Shown here: piece after piece, positions 5,331 through 13,424 of the stretch
Numbering within the stretch: position 1 is the stretch's first letter
Layout of the letters: each line of letters starts with the position of its first letter
Assembly (NCBI GenBank): GCA_964572225.1
Contig: CAZNFR010000086.1
Coordinates: 1-14,670 of the forward strand
Source: CAZNFR01 sp964572225
GTDB lineage: Bacteria; Bacteroidota; Bacteroidia; Bacteroidales; GCA-2748055
Direction of reading: 5' to 3'
Length of the DNA stretch: 14,670 bases
Notes under the pieces: model-generated
What the model was told of the DNA's origin: nothing
Seen by the model: the letters and a program-made list of their open reading frames with translations, nothing else
Database searches by the model: none
Program-made: the position numbers and the translations under genes

Positions 5331-6833
5331 TCACGGTATATTCACGGTCCCATGTGCCACAGGGTGATAGGTGGCAGTAATGGAGGAATTATATATATAT
5401 CGCTCTAATTCCCCTCCAACATAAGGTGCTCCAATACGGGCCTCCAGCCTGAATGTGTAGGTTGCGGGACCGGACTTATAATATACTTTTTGATGGTAAA
5501 TGCTGTTACTGGATGCGGCTGAAGAATACTCCCAAATATATCCTGCTTTGGTATCTCCACCCTGGGTATCGTCTATTTGAAAATAGGTGCTTCGGTCGGC
5601 ATTCATGTTCAACATCCCATTGGCCTGTACGACAATATATCCCGGACCCGGAATGGTAATGCTTACCGTTACGATGTCTCTCATCTCACTTGGCGAAGTG
5701 TTAGGGAGGGGTACATTGGATAATTTGTAATTATGGGCAATTCCCGGTACCCTGCCCCCGATGGATCCATTAAATTGTGTCGGGCCGTCCACCTCCAGTC
5801 CGGAGAATCCCCGGATTTCTACAGGACCATTATCCGCATTGATAATTCTGCCGGCACCGGCTCCTCCCTCATCATAAGCTTCATCCAGGGTATTGCTGTT
5901 AAAGCCGGGCTTGTTAATAAGATCATTGTAATCACCGCTGAAATCATCGGATGCATTCTTATCCCATCCGTTGAAAGCCGATTCAGTACCTGTTACTGGT
6001 CCTGGTATGGTGGGCTTGTTGGTCAGATCATTGTAATTCCCACTAAAATCGTCGGATGCATTCTTATCCCAGGCATTGAAAGCCGATTCAGTGCCTGTTA
6101 CCGGTCCTGGAATGGTGGGCTTGTTGGTCAGATCATTGTAATTCCCGCTGAAATCATCGGATGCATTCTTGTCCCAGGCGTTAAAAACGGGCTCCCCACC
6201 GGTAATCGGTCCTGGTATAAAAGGCTTATTGGTCAGATCATTATAATTCCCGCTGAAATCATCGGATGCATTTTTATCCCAGGCGTTGAAAGCCGATTCA
6301 GTGCCTGTTACCGGTCCTGGTATAAAAGGCTTGTTGGAAAGATCATCAAAATTACCGCTGAAATCATCAGATGCATTCTTATCCCATCCGTTAAAGGCCG
6401 ACTCATTCCCGCTAAGCTGTATACTCTCTGCAGTTTTTGCATGCATAGCATAGGGCACACTCATAAAACGGCTGGTCCCGGTGATGGTATAATTGGATCC
6501 TCCGGTGGGATCGGTTTCGGTTTTGAGGTAATAGGGACCATTGCTCCAGTCGATTCCGCCCATATTTCCGCTTACTGTTTGTCCGCCGCCGATCACCACA
6601 GTTAGAAGTCCGTTTGCATTGGTACTTTTGGTATGGGTTTCCACATAAACAGGAACTCCGTTTACAGAGCCCTGGAGAATGCTTATCTGCATTCCGACCG
6701 ACTGATTTTTGACCAGCTGGTTGCTGCCGTCCCTGATTACCGCCTGGTAGTTCATAAGGTCGGGCGTTTGGGATATGGCTTCACCGGATAAAAAGAAAAA
6801 AATAACGAGTGAAAGGATGTGAAACTTCTTCAT
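5331..6833 (-). CDS. Secreted tail-fibre-like protein with five 35-residue repeats
   Basis: This 500-residue protein has a signal peptide (about residues 1-21, ending AISQ). Residues 25-135 form a domain often found at the N-terminus of Bacteroidota exported fibre-like proteins (MNYQAVIRDGSNQLV ... SVPYAMHAKTAE). Residues 142-310 hold five tandem repeats of 35 residues with core FNAWDKNASDDFSGNYNDL then TNKP(F/T)IPGP; the last is cut short. A linker (NTLDEAYDEGGAGAGRI) resembles segments of phage-tail or fibre proteins. Residues about 380-500 form a beta-rich C-terminal domain that could be a C1q/TNF-like or lectin-like head. No T9SS tail is present. It starts 2 bases after the T9SS-tailed 161-residue gene, in the arrangement TAACCATG, so the two are cotranscribed. 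I infer a trimeric surface fibre; ligand and anchoring are unknown. Confidence 0.85.
   Translation of the reverse strand: MKKFHILSLVIFFFLSGEAISQTPDLMNYQAVIRDGSNQLVKNQSVGMQISILQGSVNGVPVYVETHTKSTNANGLLTVVIGGGQTVSGNMGGIDWSNGPYYLKTETDPTGGSNYTITGTSRFMSVPYAMHAKTAESIQLSGNESAFNGWDKNASDDFSGNFDDLSNKPFIPGPVTGTESAFNAWDKNASDDFSGNYNDLTNKPFIPGPITGGEPVFNAWDKNASDDFSGNYNDLTNKPTIPGPVTGTESAFNAWDKNASDDFSGNYNDLTNKPTIPGPVTGTESAFNGWDKNASDDFSGDYNDLINKPGFNSNTLDEAYDEGGAGAGRIINADNGPVEIRGFSGLEVDGPTQFNGSIGGRVPGIAHNYKLSNVPLPNTSPSEMRDIVTVSITIPGPGYIVVQANGMLNMNADRSTYFQIDDTQGGDTKAGYIWEYSSAASSNSIYHQKVYYKSGPATYTFRLEARIGAPYVGGELERYIYNSSITATYHPVAHGTVNIP
5904..6410 (-). repeat. Tandem 105-bp coding repeat, five copies
   Basis: Five head-to-tail copies of a 105-base unit encode the 35-residue repeats of the 500-residue protein. 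The DNA copies remain similar (for example TCAGATCATT and CGGATGCATTCTT recur at the same phase), suggesting recent expansion or ongoing homogenisation. The repeat is in frame and contains no unique spacers. Confidence 0.9.
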
Positions 6834-6835
6834 GG

Positions 6836-7321
6836 TTATTGATATCTGATGATCTTAAATGATTTTATGACCTGCCTGCCGGACATCACTCTTAGCAGAT
6901 AAGTTCCGGCGGAATAATATTCAAGTTCAATTCTTGATTCGGTTTGCTGTATGAGTCCGTTCTCGAGCAGGCTTCCCCTGAGGTCGAGCAACTGGTATTG
7001 AAGATCAGCCATATCCTCCAGCATTTTCTCATCCACCTTTAAATAGAGAAACTCACGGGCCGGATTGGGCCAGGCCGACATTTCCAGGTTAACCAAAGGA
7101 TTATCACCCCCGGTCAGCGTTGAGATCTCAAACGGCTGTTGCACTCCTTCAGCAACCGTTCCTCCGCTACCGGTATGCATGAGGTATACAGACTGACCTG
7201 CAGTGTAGCTGACAGTACCCCCACTTCCGGTGGCTGTTCCCCCACTGGCCGGATTCGACTCCTGCCCATAAAGGCCAATCATCCCAAATATTAACAGTAT
7301 AAGTAAACCTGTTTTTTTCAT
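6836..7321 (-). CDS. Small T9SS type A sorting domain protein
   Basis: This 161-residue exported protein has a signal peptide (residues 1-20, ending GLYGQ). Residues 21-70 (SNPASGGTATGSGGTVSYTA then GQSVY ... GVQQPFEIS) match a short N-terminal module found in many Bacteroidota small T9SS proteins, often encoded next to fibre-like genes. Residues about 80-161 are a T9SS C-terminal domain: the motif WPNPAREFLYLKV, then LLDLRGSLLENG, then the last strands SAGTYLLRV ... IKSFKIIRY. It would be exported across the outer membrane and attached or released by T9SS. Its stop is followed 2 bases later by the 500-residue fibre-like gene. The association suggests it may serve that protein, for example as a carrier or anchor, but this is inference. 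Confidence 0.9.
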   Translation of the reverse strand: MKKTGLLILLIFGMIGLYGQESNPASGGTATGSGGTVSYTAGQSVYLMHTGSGGTVAEGVQQPFEISTLTGGDNPLVNLEMSAWPNPAREFLYLKVDEKMLEDMADLQYQLLDLRGSLLENGLIQQTESRIELEYYSAGTYLLRVMSGRQVIKSFKIIRYQ

Positions 7322-7487
7322 CTGTTTATCTTTAATTTTAATTTGTCAGATGGAACCGCATGAATAAAATAATTAGTATCGCTGTGATTAATAATTATTT
7401 TAATCATGCTTGTTTCATATGCTGTATACTAATGAACTTCATACTTTTCGACTTCATTTAGTTTTGGCACCTTGTCTGGATCAGGTT
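7322..7487. other. 166-base intergenic gap in the exported-protein block, with AT-rich hairpin
   Basis: This is the only large gap within the four-gene block. It contains a perfect 10-bp inverted repeat, AAAATAATTA at 7366-7375 and TAATTATTTT at 7392-7401, with a 16-base loop. It could contain an internal promoter, an RNA-processing site or a weak terminator between the 540- and 161-residue genes. No good TAnnTTTG box was seen. Confidence 0.45.
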
Positions 7488-9110
7488 TTAGAATACCACC
7501 GCTGCATAACTGGTACCTACTCCGGGTATGGTTACTTTCAAGGCATCATATACCCCTGCTTCGGCGCCGGGGACCGAGATTGAAATAGTGGAATTACCGG
7601 CGGGCAGGGTCACCGTTTTCGATTTACTATAATCGTCTGTTCCTTTAACAGATATGGTGGCCTCCATGCCTTCTTCAGCGCAGTAAATATCGGCCGTGGC
7701 TATATAGTCCTGACCCGGTGCCGGATCCCAAGGGTTAGTAATAATATCCTGAATTTTGGTCTCTGATGGCAGGTCTAGTGTCATTGAGGGTATAAAACTA
7801 TCTCCTGGATTTACAGTACGAGTGGGACCTTCAATTTTTCCTTTCCCTTTCACCCAGATTAAAGTTCTGAGGGTGTACTGACTCGGGGGAACCGGTTCAT
7901 TTAATTTGCACAGTCTGGCTAAAACACTTTGACCCATTGGAACTCCACTCTCACCAAGGGTTTGACAATAAATCCGTATTGAGTTTATAAGTGCTTCGCA
8001 ACCCGCAAAATATACCAATCCATCACCCGGAACTACCGGGGTTGCCAGATCCAGGTAAAGAGCGAGCCGTGCACAAATTAGAGCATCATTCCCCGAGGAA
8101 CCCGGTGTTTCAAAGTATAAGGATCCCCAATCACATGTATGATCCAGGGCAACCACTACGGTTTCACATACAGGTTCGGTCAAATTAGGACCTTTAACAA
8201 AGGGCCTTATCTTCAAATTGTAATTTCCCCCACCGGAGGAGGAAGCTTTACTTTCAGATTGAAAAGCTTTATCCCCTCCGATACCTGTAAGGGCTGTATG
8301 AACATATGCATCATCATAGGGTTCACCGCAACGGGTAAGCTGTACGTTGTAATTCCAAAAATTGCCCAGTTGCCCTGGTAGGTCAGGGACTTCACTATCG
8401 GGAACTTTCTGAGTAACCATCACCTCCAGCTCTCTTGACCTGAATATCTCTTTCGGTTTTGCCGGAACGGGCATTTGAGTTTCCTCCGAAAAGTCAAAGG
8501 GAACATTAACCGTTATTTCTCCATTAGCGGTGGTGTACAAAATTCTGAACTCTTGCTCATTGATCCACTCAAAGTCCATAAGTGAACCATCGGCACCAAA
8601 TGCTCTATCGGGTCTGCCAAGTGAATCAAGTTCAATAATATCCGAATTCAATGAATCTGAATGCTGTACCGTTACCATATTTATATAGTTTACTTTCCCG
8701 TCTTCCTGCTTGTCAGCATAATAATTGACCTTTATGTCATCAGTCCTTAATACACTTAATACTAAAGGATTATTCGGATCAGTCACCACAAAAGCCTCGT
8801 GCTGTGCCATTCCCTCCATCACGATCTTCTGTACATCCGAAACCAGGGTATCGCAATTTTCTTCCAGGATGATAGAGCGGATATAACCGGATTCCACAGG
8901 CAAAAACGAAAAGTCAGATCCATAGCTGCCATTCAGGGTTTCCCAGTTCACCGAATCGGTCGAAAACTGCCACAACAATTCCCCCCGGTAGGTGCCGTCA
9001 ACCTGTAGTCGAAGAGAATCCCCTGCATTGATTGTATTCTGGGCATTGACCATACCGGCCGAAAGCAGGAAAAAAATGATTGAGAAAAGAATATTCGTAA
9101 TTTGCCTCAT
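7488..9110 (-). CDS. Exported protein of unknown function
   Basis: This 540-residue protein has a signal peptide (residues 1-23, ending MVNAQN). Residues about 27-95 look like an Ig-like domain (LLWQFSTDSVNWETLNG, a W-x-x-S-x-D-x-x-x-W pattern seen in Bacteroidota surface proteins). The middle (about 250-420) is rich in cysteines for an exported protein, including RCGEPYDD, HTCDWGSLYF and GCEALINSIRIYCQTLG, suggesting disulfides. The end (about 475-540) is a beta-rich domain ending TIPGVGTSYAAVVF. No T9SS tail, lipobox or enzyme motif was recognised. It begins 2 bases after the stop of the 1088-residue adhesin-like gene, in the same TAACCATG arrangement seen at 6833, so it is translationally linked to it. 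A structural partner of the large protein is a reasonable guess only. Confidence 0.8.
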   Translation of the reverse strand: MRQITNILFSIIFFLLSAGMVNAQNTINAGDSLRLQVDGTYRGELLWQFSTDSVNWETLNGSYGSDFSFLPVESGYIRSIILEENCDTLVSDVQKIVMEGMAQHEAFVVTDPNNPLVLSVLRTDDIKVNYYADKQEDGKVNYINMVTVQHSDSLNSDIIELDSLGRPDRAFGADGSLMDFEWINEQEFRILYTTANGEITVNVPFDFSEETQMPVPAKPKEIFRSRELEVMVTQKVPDSEVPDLPGQLGNFWNYNVQLTRCGEPYDDAYVHTALTGIGGDKAFQSESKASSSGGGNYNLKIRPFVKGPNLTEPVCETVVVALDHTCDWGSLYFETPGSSGNDALICARLALYLDLATPVVPGDGLVYFAGCEALINSIRIYCQTLGESGVPMGQSVLARLCKLNEPVPPSQYTLRTLIWVKGKGKIEGPTRTVNPGDSFIPSMTLDLPSETKIQDIITNPWDPAPGQDYIATADIYCAEEGMEATISVKGTDDYSKSKTVTLPAGNSTISISVPGAEAGVYDALKVTIPGVGTSYAAVVF

Positions 9111-9112
9111 GG

Positions 9113-12100
9113 TTATTTCTTGTTAATGATAATTTTTCTGGTGATTTCCGAACCGATCTCGCCGATCTTCAGTATATATACCCCCGGAGTAAATCCGGAC
9201 AACTCAATGCTTACCTCCGATTCGTTTTCTTCGATAAGCGTATTGCTTATCATCCTTGATTGCAGATCAAAAATCCGGACCGGAGTATCCTTCTCCACAG
9301 CCCTTTCAAACTGAACGGTGATCCTCTCCTGAGCCGGGTTGGGGAAGATAAGCATCCTGCCTGCCCAATCCGGATCCAGCCCCACCCCGAATTCCAGGGT
9401 AATACTGATCGTGTCGTATGCGCTGCAGCCTCTGGAATCATTGACCATCAGCACAATATCTTCTTCTTTTAGGATTTCCAGCGTCGGATTCTTATCGTTC
9501 GACAGCAAGCCCTCGGAATCCAGCCAGGAATACTGGTAGGGTTCCATTCCTCCGGTCGCCAGAATCTGTCCGCCAAGCGTAACTTCCTCCCCGGGTTTCA
9601 CCTCCTCGTCAAACCCGGCGTACGCTTTCAATTCCTCCGGCTGGGATAGGGTGAACGACAAGGTATGCATAGTCGACGGTTCCCGGGTGAAGACAAGGGT
9701 GTAAGTCAGACTCATCTGTCCATCTTCGGCAGTAACCACGATTATCGCGGTACGGTCGGCTGCATTCTCTGAGCTCAGATCGGCCGGATAGGTTATATCC
9801 ACCTCCGAATTAATATCCGCTGCCGTGGCGATTATCGGGCCGGTCTCCGTAAGGTAGGAAGGCAACTCAACGCTGTATTGATAGATGTTTGGGGAAAAAG
9901 CCGGTGTCAGGCTACCATAGGAAAGCAGCAGTGATATAAGGGTGGCATCCGTGCTTACGGAAACCTCTACATTGAATTCGATCCGGTACTCAAGTTGCGT
10001 GCTTCCGTCTTCTGCCGTCACCACTACGGTCGCCTGTCGATCAGTGGCATTCGTCGAAGTAATATCCACCGGATCATTGATGCTAAAACTCGCCATCGGA
10101 TCATTCGTTTCGGCTGTCACTGCCGGGGCTTCCGTCGTGCCCTCCGGTAGCAGTACAGTGTAGTTATAGGTTGAAGGGGCAAAGGCCGGATCCAGGCTTC
10201 CCGTGGCCACCGAAAGGGATTTCAACGTGGCGTCGGTGCTAAGTACCGGACTCGTTACGGTGATATACCCCGACACCGGCAGGGTACTTGACCCTGTCGT
10301 ATTCGAAACCGTCAGCGTCACCGGGAATACCCCGGGTGAATTGTAAACGACCACCGGATTTGGTTCGGTTGAAACCGACGGGGTTCCACCGGTGAATTCC
10401 CAGGACCAGGAGGTGGGCGAATTCAGGGAAAGATCGGTGAATGTGACCGTAAGCGGAGCCGTCCCGCCGGTCTTGTCCGACGTAAACGCAGCCACAGGTG
10501 CAGACCCTGCCACATCATCGATCTTAACGTTTATGTTCATCGCATCTTCCGCATTGGCGTTGTATGCTTTGATCGTTAGGGTTTTCTCCTGCCTGGGATT
10601 TCCAAACTGGGCCATGGTAAAAGGCCCCAAAACCCTGCTGTCGGCCGGTGTAGTTCCGATAAAGGTATAGGGTCCGTATTTCCCCACAAGATTTGCACCG
10701 TCCAGCACATCAATGTACACATCGTTAAGGGTATTGAAGGCATTGTTGTTCACATCCACTTCAAGACTGAAAAGCTCATACCATCCGTCGCCGTCGGCAT
10801 CGACAACGTTCACAAGACTCATTCCTGCGATCACCGGATTGTAATCGTCGCCGTCCATCGGGATCTGCAGGATCTCCGAATCGTTCCCAAACCCGTTAAA
10901 AGCGCTTATCACAAATGAAAGGGTCCGGGGAGTATTGTCGAACTGTGCCTGGGTATAAGGTCCAAGAATGATCTTGTCGGAGGTGCCGGTACCTGTAAAA
11001 TTGAAGGGTCCGTCGGTCGTAAAGACCTGCCCGTTGTCGGCATTAACCTGAACGGAAACTCCGTTGGACAACTGTCCGTTGGAAGGATCCACATTCAGTT
11101 CAATGGAGAAAGACTCGTAAAAGCCGTTCGTATTGGCATCGGTAGTATTTATGACCGTGGCGTTAGCGATAAGCGGGGCCGAATCGGGGGTGAGCTGACC
11201 ATCCACGGGAACCTGAATGCTTTGGGAGACATCCCCGTAAAACTGATTCACTTCAACCGTGAAGGTTACATTGGAGGTTCCCGAGCTGAAATCCGTATAA
11301 TTGAAAGGCCCGAACCGGAAGGTGTCGCCCGGACCGATCCCGTCCACAAAGGTAAATCCGGTCTGAGCCAGGGTATTTCCGCCCTGTTTGATGAACACGT
11401 AAACTTCGTCGAGATAGACATCGGTTTTGTTGTCCACATCCACCTCCAGATAAAAGCTCTCATAGTACCCGTCGAGATCCGCGTCGGTGGGATCCACCGC
11501 CTCGAAGGAGACGATCACCGCCCCGTAATCGTCGCCGTCCACCCCTATGTCTTCGCTGTAACTGTCGCTCCCCTGTGCATTGGATGCCGTAACCTGAAAG
11601 GTGAGCAGCCGGGGGGTGTTATCGTAGTTAGCCATGGTGAAGGGGCCAAGCTTCTTCTTGTCGGCATCGGTATACCCCTCAAAATCGTATGGACCCCAGG
11701 AGCTAAGGGACTGACCGAAATCCACATCCACGTCGAGCATCACATCCTCCGCGATCCCTCCGTTCGCGGGATCCACATCGATCTCCAGGAAAAAGCTTTC
11801 GTAATAATTGTTACTGTTGTTATCGACCGCATCCACAATGGTGTAGCTCACGATCTCGGGGGCCTCGGGAATGAGAGGGGCATCGACAGGCACATTTATA
11901 TAATAGTCGTAGGAAGCCAGGTAATTCTCGGCCCGGATGGTAAATTCCAGGTTGTCGGGGAAACCGGAAACCTCCGTATTGGTGTAAGGACCCATCTTAA
12001 CCGCGTCGGAAGCGTCGTAACCGGTAAAATCGAAGGGACCCTGACTGTCCCCGCCGGGAAGAAGGGTCGACTGTTCTACGTAGATCATCACTCCGCTGGC

Positions 12101-12379
12101 CACCTGATCCATGTAGATGGCTTCCACATCGACCAGCAGGCTGAAGCTTTCGAAGAACCCGTCCTCATCCTGATCCACCACATCCACAATGCTTACACTT
12201 TCAATGTAAGGCTCGGTGTAATCCACCAGGCTTTCCTTCCAGGAGAAGCTTTCCATTCCGGCCGGCATATTCATTGCGGCAGAACCATTCGTACTCTTCC
12301 CGCCGGCACCCATGGTGGAGAAAAATATAAGCAAGAGGGAGCCAAAAACGGAGATTGAAGTTAATAAAGATTTACGCAT
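9113..12379 (-). CDS. Large multidomain adhesin-like T9SS cargo protein
   Basis: This 1088-residue exported protein has an N-terminal hydrophobic signal (about 1-27). Residues about 58-622 contain five repeats with a period of 113-117 residues. Each carries a D-x-(D/N)-x-(D/N)-(G/N)-aromatic-aromatic-E loop (starting at residues 69, 186, 299, 414 and 527) that looks calcium-binding, followed by (S/L)F-x-(L/I)-x-(V/I/L)-(D/N)V. A PKD domain follows at about 627-709 (core TSWSWEFTGG), then two cadherin-like beta-sandwich domains (PF12733 type) at about 714-804 and 808-899. An Ig-like domain of the SprB-repeat kind is at about 915-997, and a T9SS type A sorting domain at 1008-1088 (IFPNPAQERITVQF ... 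GVYILKIGE). It is probably exposed or released at the cell surface for adhesion or matrix binding. ATG at 12379 is the natural start. It heads the four-gene exported-protein block, directly after a promoter candidate with a palindrome. Confidence 0.92.
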   Translation of the reverse strand: MRKSLLTSISVFGSLLLIFFSTMGAGGKSTNGSAAMNMPAGMESFSWKESLVDYTEPYIESVSIVDVVDQDEDGFFESFSLLVDVEAIYMDQVASGVMIYVEQSTLLPGGDSQGPFDFTGYDASDAVKMGPYTNTEVSGFPDNLEFTIRAENYLASYDYYINVPVDAPLIPEAPEIVSYTIVDAVDNNSNNYYESFFLEIDVDPANGGIAEDVMLDVDVDFGQSLSSWGPYDFEGYTDADKKKLGPFTMANYDNTPRLLTFQVTASNAQGSDSYSEDIGVDGDDYGAVIVSFEAVDPTDADLDGYYESFYLEVDVDNKTDVYLDEVYVFIKQGGNTLAQTGFTFVDGIGPGDTFRFGPFNYTDFSSGTSNVTFTVEVNQFYGDVSQSIQVPVDGQLTPDSAPLIANATVINTTDANTNGFYESFSIELNVDPSNGQLSNGVSVQVNADNGQVFTTDGPFNFTGTGTSDKIILGPYTQAQFDNTPRTLSFVISAFNGFGNDSEILQIPMDGDDYNPVIAGMSLVNVVDADGDGWYELFSLEVDVNNNAFNTLNDVYIDVLDGANLVGKYGPYTFIGTTPADSRVLGPFTMAQFGNPRQEKTLTIKAYNANAEDAMNINVKIDDVAGSAPVAAFTSDKTGGTAPLTVTFTDLSLNSPTSWSWEFTGGTPSVSTEPNPVVVYNSPGVFPVTLTVSNTTGSSTLPVSGYITVTSPVLSTDATLKSLSVATGSLDPAFAPSTYNYTVLLPEGTTEAPAVTAETNDPMASFSINDPVDITSTNATDRQATVVVTAEDGSTQLEYRIEFNVEVSVSTDATLISLLLSYGSLTPAFSPNIYQYSVELPSYLTETGPIIATAADINSEVDITYPADLSSENAADRTAIIVVTAEDGQMSLTYTLVFTREPSTMHTLSFTLSQPEELKAYAGFDEEVKPGEEVTLGGQILATGGMEPYQYSWLDSEGLLSNDKNPTLEILKEEDIVLMVNDSRGCSAYDTISITLEFGVGLDPDWAGRMLIFPNPAQERITVQFERAVEKDTPVRIFDLQSRMISNTLIEENESEVSIELSGFTPGVYILKIGEIGSEITRKIIINKK

Positions 12380-12407
12380 CCTGATTTCCGGTTTTTTAAT
12401 TAATCCT

Positions 12408-12439
12408 TAAAGGTATGCCGGCCAAAACAATGAAATCAA
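12408..12439 (-). promoter_or_regulatory. Candidate promoter of the exported-protein block
   Basis: On the minus strand, TTG (12439-12437) is followed after 21 bases by TACCTTTA (12415-12408), which matches the Bacteroidota TTG / TAnnTTTG arrangement except for the last base. It lies 29 bases upstream of the 1088-residue gene's ATG. Confidence 0.4.
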
Positions 12440-12457
12440 TACTCACAAATGAGTATT
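12438..12457. promoter_or_regulatory. Palindrome overlapping the -33 region, operator candidate
   Basis: AATACTCA and TGAGTATT form perfect 8-bp arms around CAAA. The palindrome overlaps the candidate -33 box of the exported-protein block and lies 34 bases downstream of the LuxR-type regulator's stop. It could be a binding site for a dimeric regulator such as that LuxR-type protein. Alternatively, it could be a weak stem-loop ending the regulator transcript; on the minus strand no T-run follows directly. Confidence 0.45.
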
Positions 12458-12490
12458 TTTCGGCTGAAGGGTCTGCCGGTAAGACGGGAA

Positions 12491-13243
12491 TTACTGGATG
12501 AGTCCGGCGCGAAACCCGTAGCTGATGAGTCCGGCCGTATTGTTGATCCTCGTTTTCTCAAGCATCTTGCGGCGATGCACATCCACGGTGTTCTTGGCAA
12601 TAAAGAGTTCGGATCCTATAGTCTGACTGGTCTTTCCATCGGCCAGGCCCTGGAGGATCTGGATCTCCCTTCGCGAGAGTCCGTACTTCCGGTTGTAGCG
12701 GAGAGAGGCGAACCAGAGGTTTTCGCGGGTCCGCGGATTATAGATCACAGCTTTGGGCTGATTGTCCTTTTTGATAAAGCTCACATCGTTCACCACGCTG
12801 AGGGAGGTGAGGATAACCCCTTTCTTGCACTGGTAGACCGGATAAGCATAGCGTTGAAGTTTTACAATCTCATTCTGTTTGTTAATGACCCGGTACTCGT
12901 AAATGGTAACGAAGCGTTCCTCTTCGCTTTTGTTTTTACGGTGCCATTCCAGGGCTTCGTGGATGGAGGTGATCATAAATTCCCGGTCGGCCGGATGAAT
13001 GATATTCAGGGAGAAGTCGGGGGTAAACTCCGATTCATCGTATCCCAGCACCCGGGTGATATTCTTTTTGAATACAAATTCAAAAGGATGATAATGCGTG
13101 AGCCACATCATCTGGTTGGGCATGAGCACGCAGTTTCCCAGATTCGCCACCATCTCACCCAGCTTCTCATTGGTTTCCTTATAACCCAGCTCCTCAATAT
13201 AGTTTAAGAGGGAAATTACGTTATTTACCTCCGGGGTTTTCAT
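12491..13243 (-). CDS. LuxR-family regulator with PAS-like sensor domain
   Basis: This 250-residue cytoplasmic regulator starts at the ATG at 13243. An in-frame TTG at 13273 would add ten residues (MYIYLLIPTA) and is less likely. Residues about 38-155 resemble a PAS fold (FVFKKNITRVLGYDESEFTP, then NIIHPADREFM), so a small ligand or partner may be sensed there. The C-terminal 62 residues are a LuxR-type helix-turn-helix: GLSRREIQILQGLADGKTSQ, then LFIAKNTVDVHRRKMLEK and LISYGFRAGLI. No receiver domain or phosphorylatable Asp motif is present, so it is not a standard response regulator. It is divergent from nothing: it points the same way as the exported-protein block and ends 112 bases before the 1088-residue gene's start, making local control of that block plausible. 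Confidence 0.88.
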   Translation of the reverse strand: MKTPEVNNVISLLNYIEELGYKETNEKLGEMVANLGNCVLMPNQMMWLTHYHPFEFVFKKNITRVLGYDESEFTPDFSLNIIHPADREFMITSIHEALEWHRKNKSEEERFVTIYEYRVINKQNEIVKLQRYAYPVYQCKKGVILTSLSVVNDVSFIKKDNQPKAVIYNPRTRENLWFASLRYNRKYGLSRREIQILQGLADGKTSQTIGSELFIAKNTVDVHRRKMLEKTRINNTAGLISYGFRAGLIQ

Positions 13244-13350
13244 GGCTGTGGGGATTAACAAGTAAATATACAAAAGTTAGACGAAGGAAGTATAACGGAA
13301 TTCGGGAAAATTGACTACCCCGAATCAAAACCTAATCCGAAAAGGGAGGC

Positions 13351-13424
13351 TTCCCATCCCCAAATCCCCAAATCTCCAAATCCCCATTCTTCCCATCCCC
13401 AAATCCCCAAATCCCCATTCTTCC
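13351..13424 (-). repeat. G-rich GGGGATTT intergenic repeat, copy 5 (reversed)
   Basis: On the minus strand the block reads GGAAGAAT, GGGGATTT, GGGGATTT, GGGGAT, GGGAAGAAT, GGGGATTT, GGAGATTT, GGGGATTT, GGGGAT, GGG. It begins in the TAG stop codon of the Fic gene and continues downstream of it. It satisfies the G-quadruplex pattern on the minus strand, so it would be present in the Fic mRNA 3' end. Confidence 0.85.

Noticed and set aside
5904..6410. Possible CRISPR-like array
   Set aside because: Units are 105 bases long, contiguous, in frame and without unique spacers; they are protein-coding tandem repeats and no cas genes are present.
5733..6605. Plus-strand open frame (290 residues) with Ile-rich repeats
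   Set aside because: It is the antisense reading of the 105-bp coding repeats of the fibre-like gene and so inherits the repeat pattern.
11222..12358. Long plus-strand open frame (378 residues) opposite the adhesin-like gene
   Set aside because: It is antisense to a clear multidomain coding sequence, has no recognisable domain or signal, and its openness follows from the codon bias of the Asp/Val-rich repeats on the other strand.
12449..13207. Plus-strand open frame (252 residues) opposite the LuxR-type gene
   Set aside because: The minus strand encodes an unmistakable helix-turn-helix regulator; the plus-strand product has no domain-like features.
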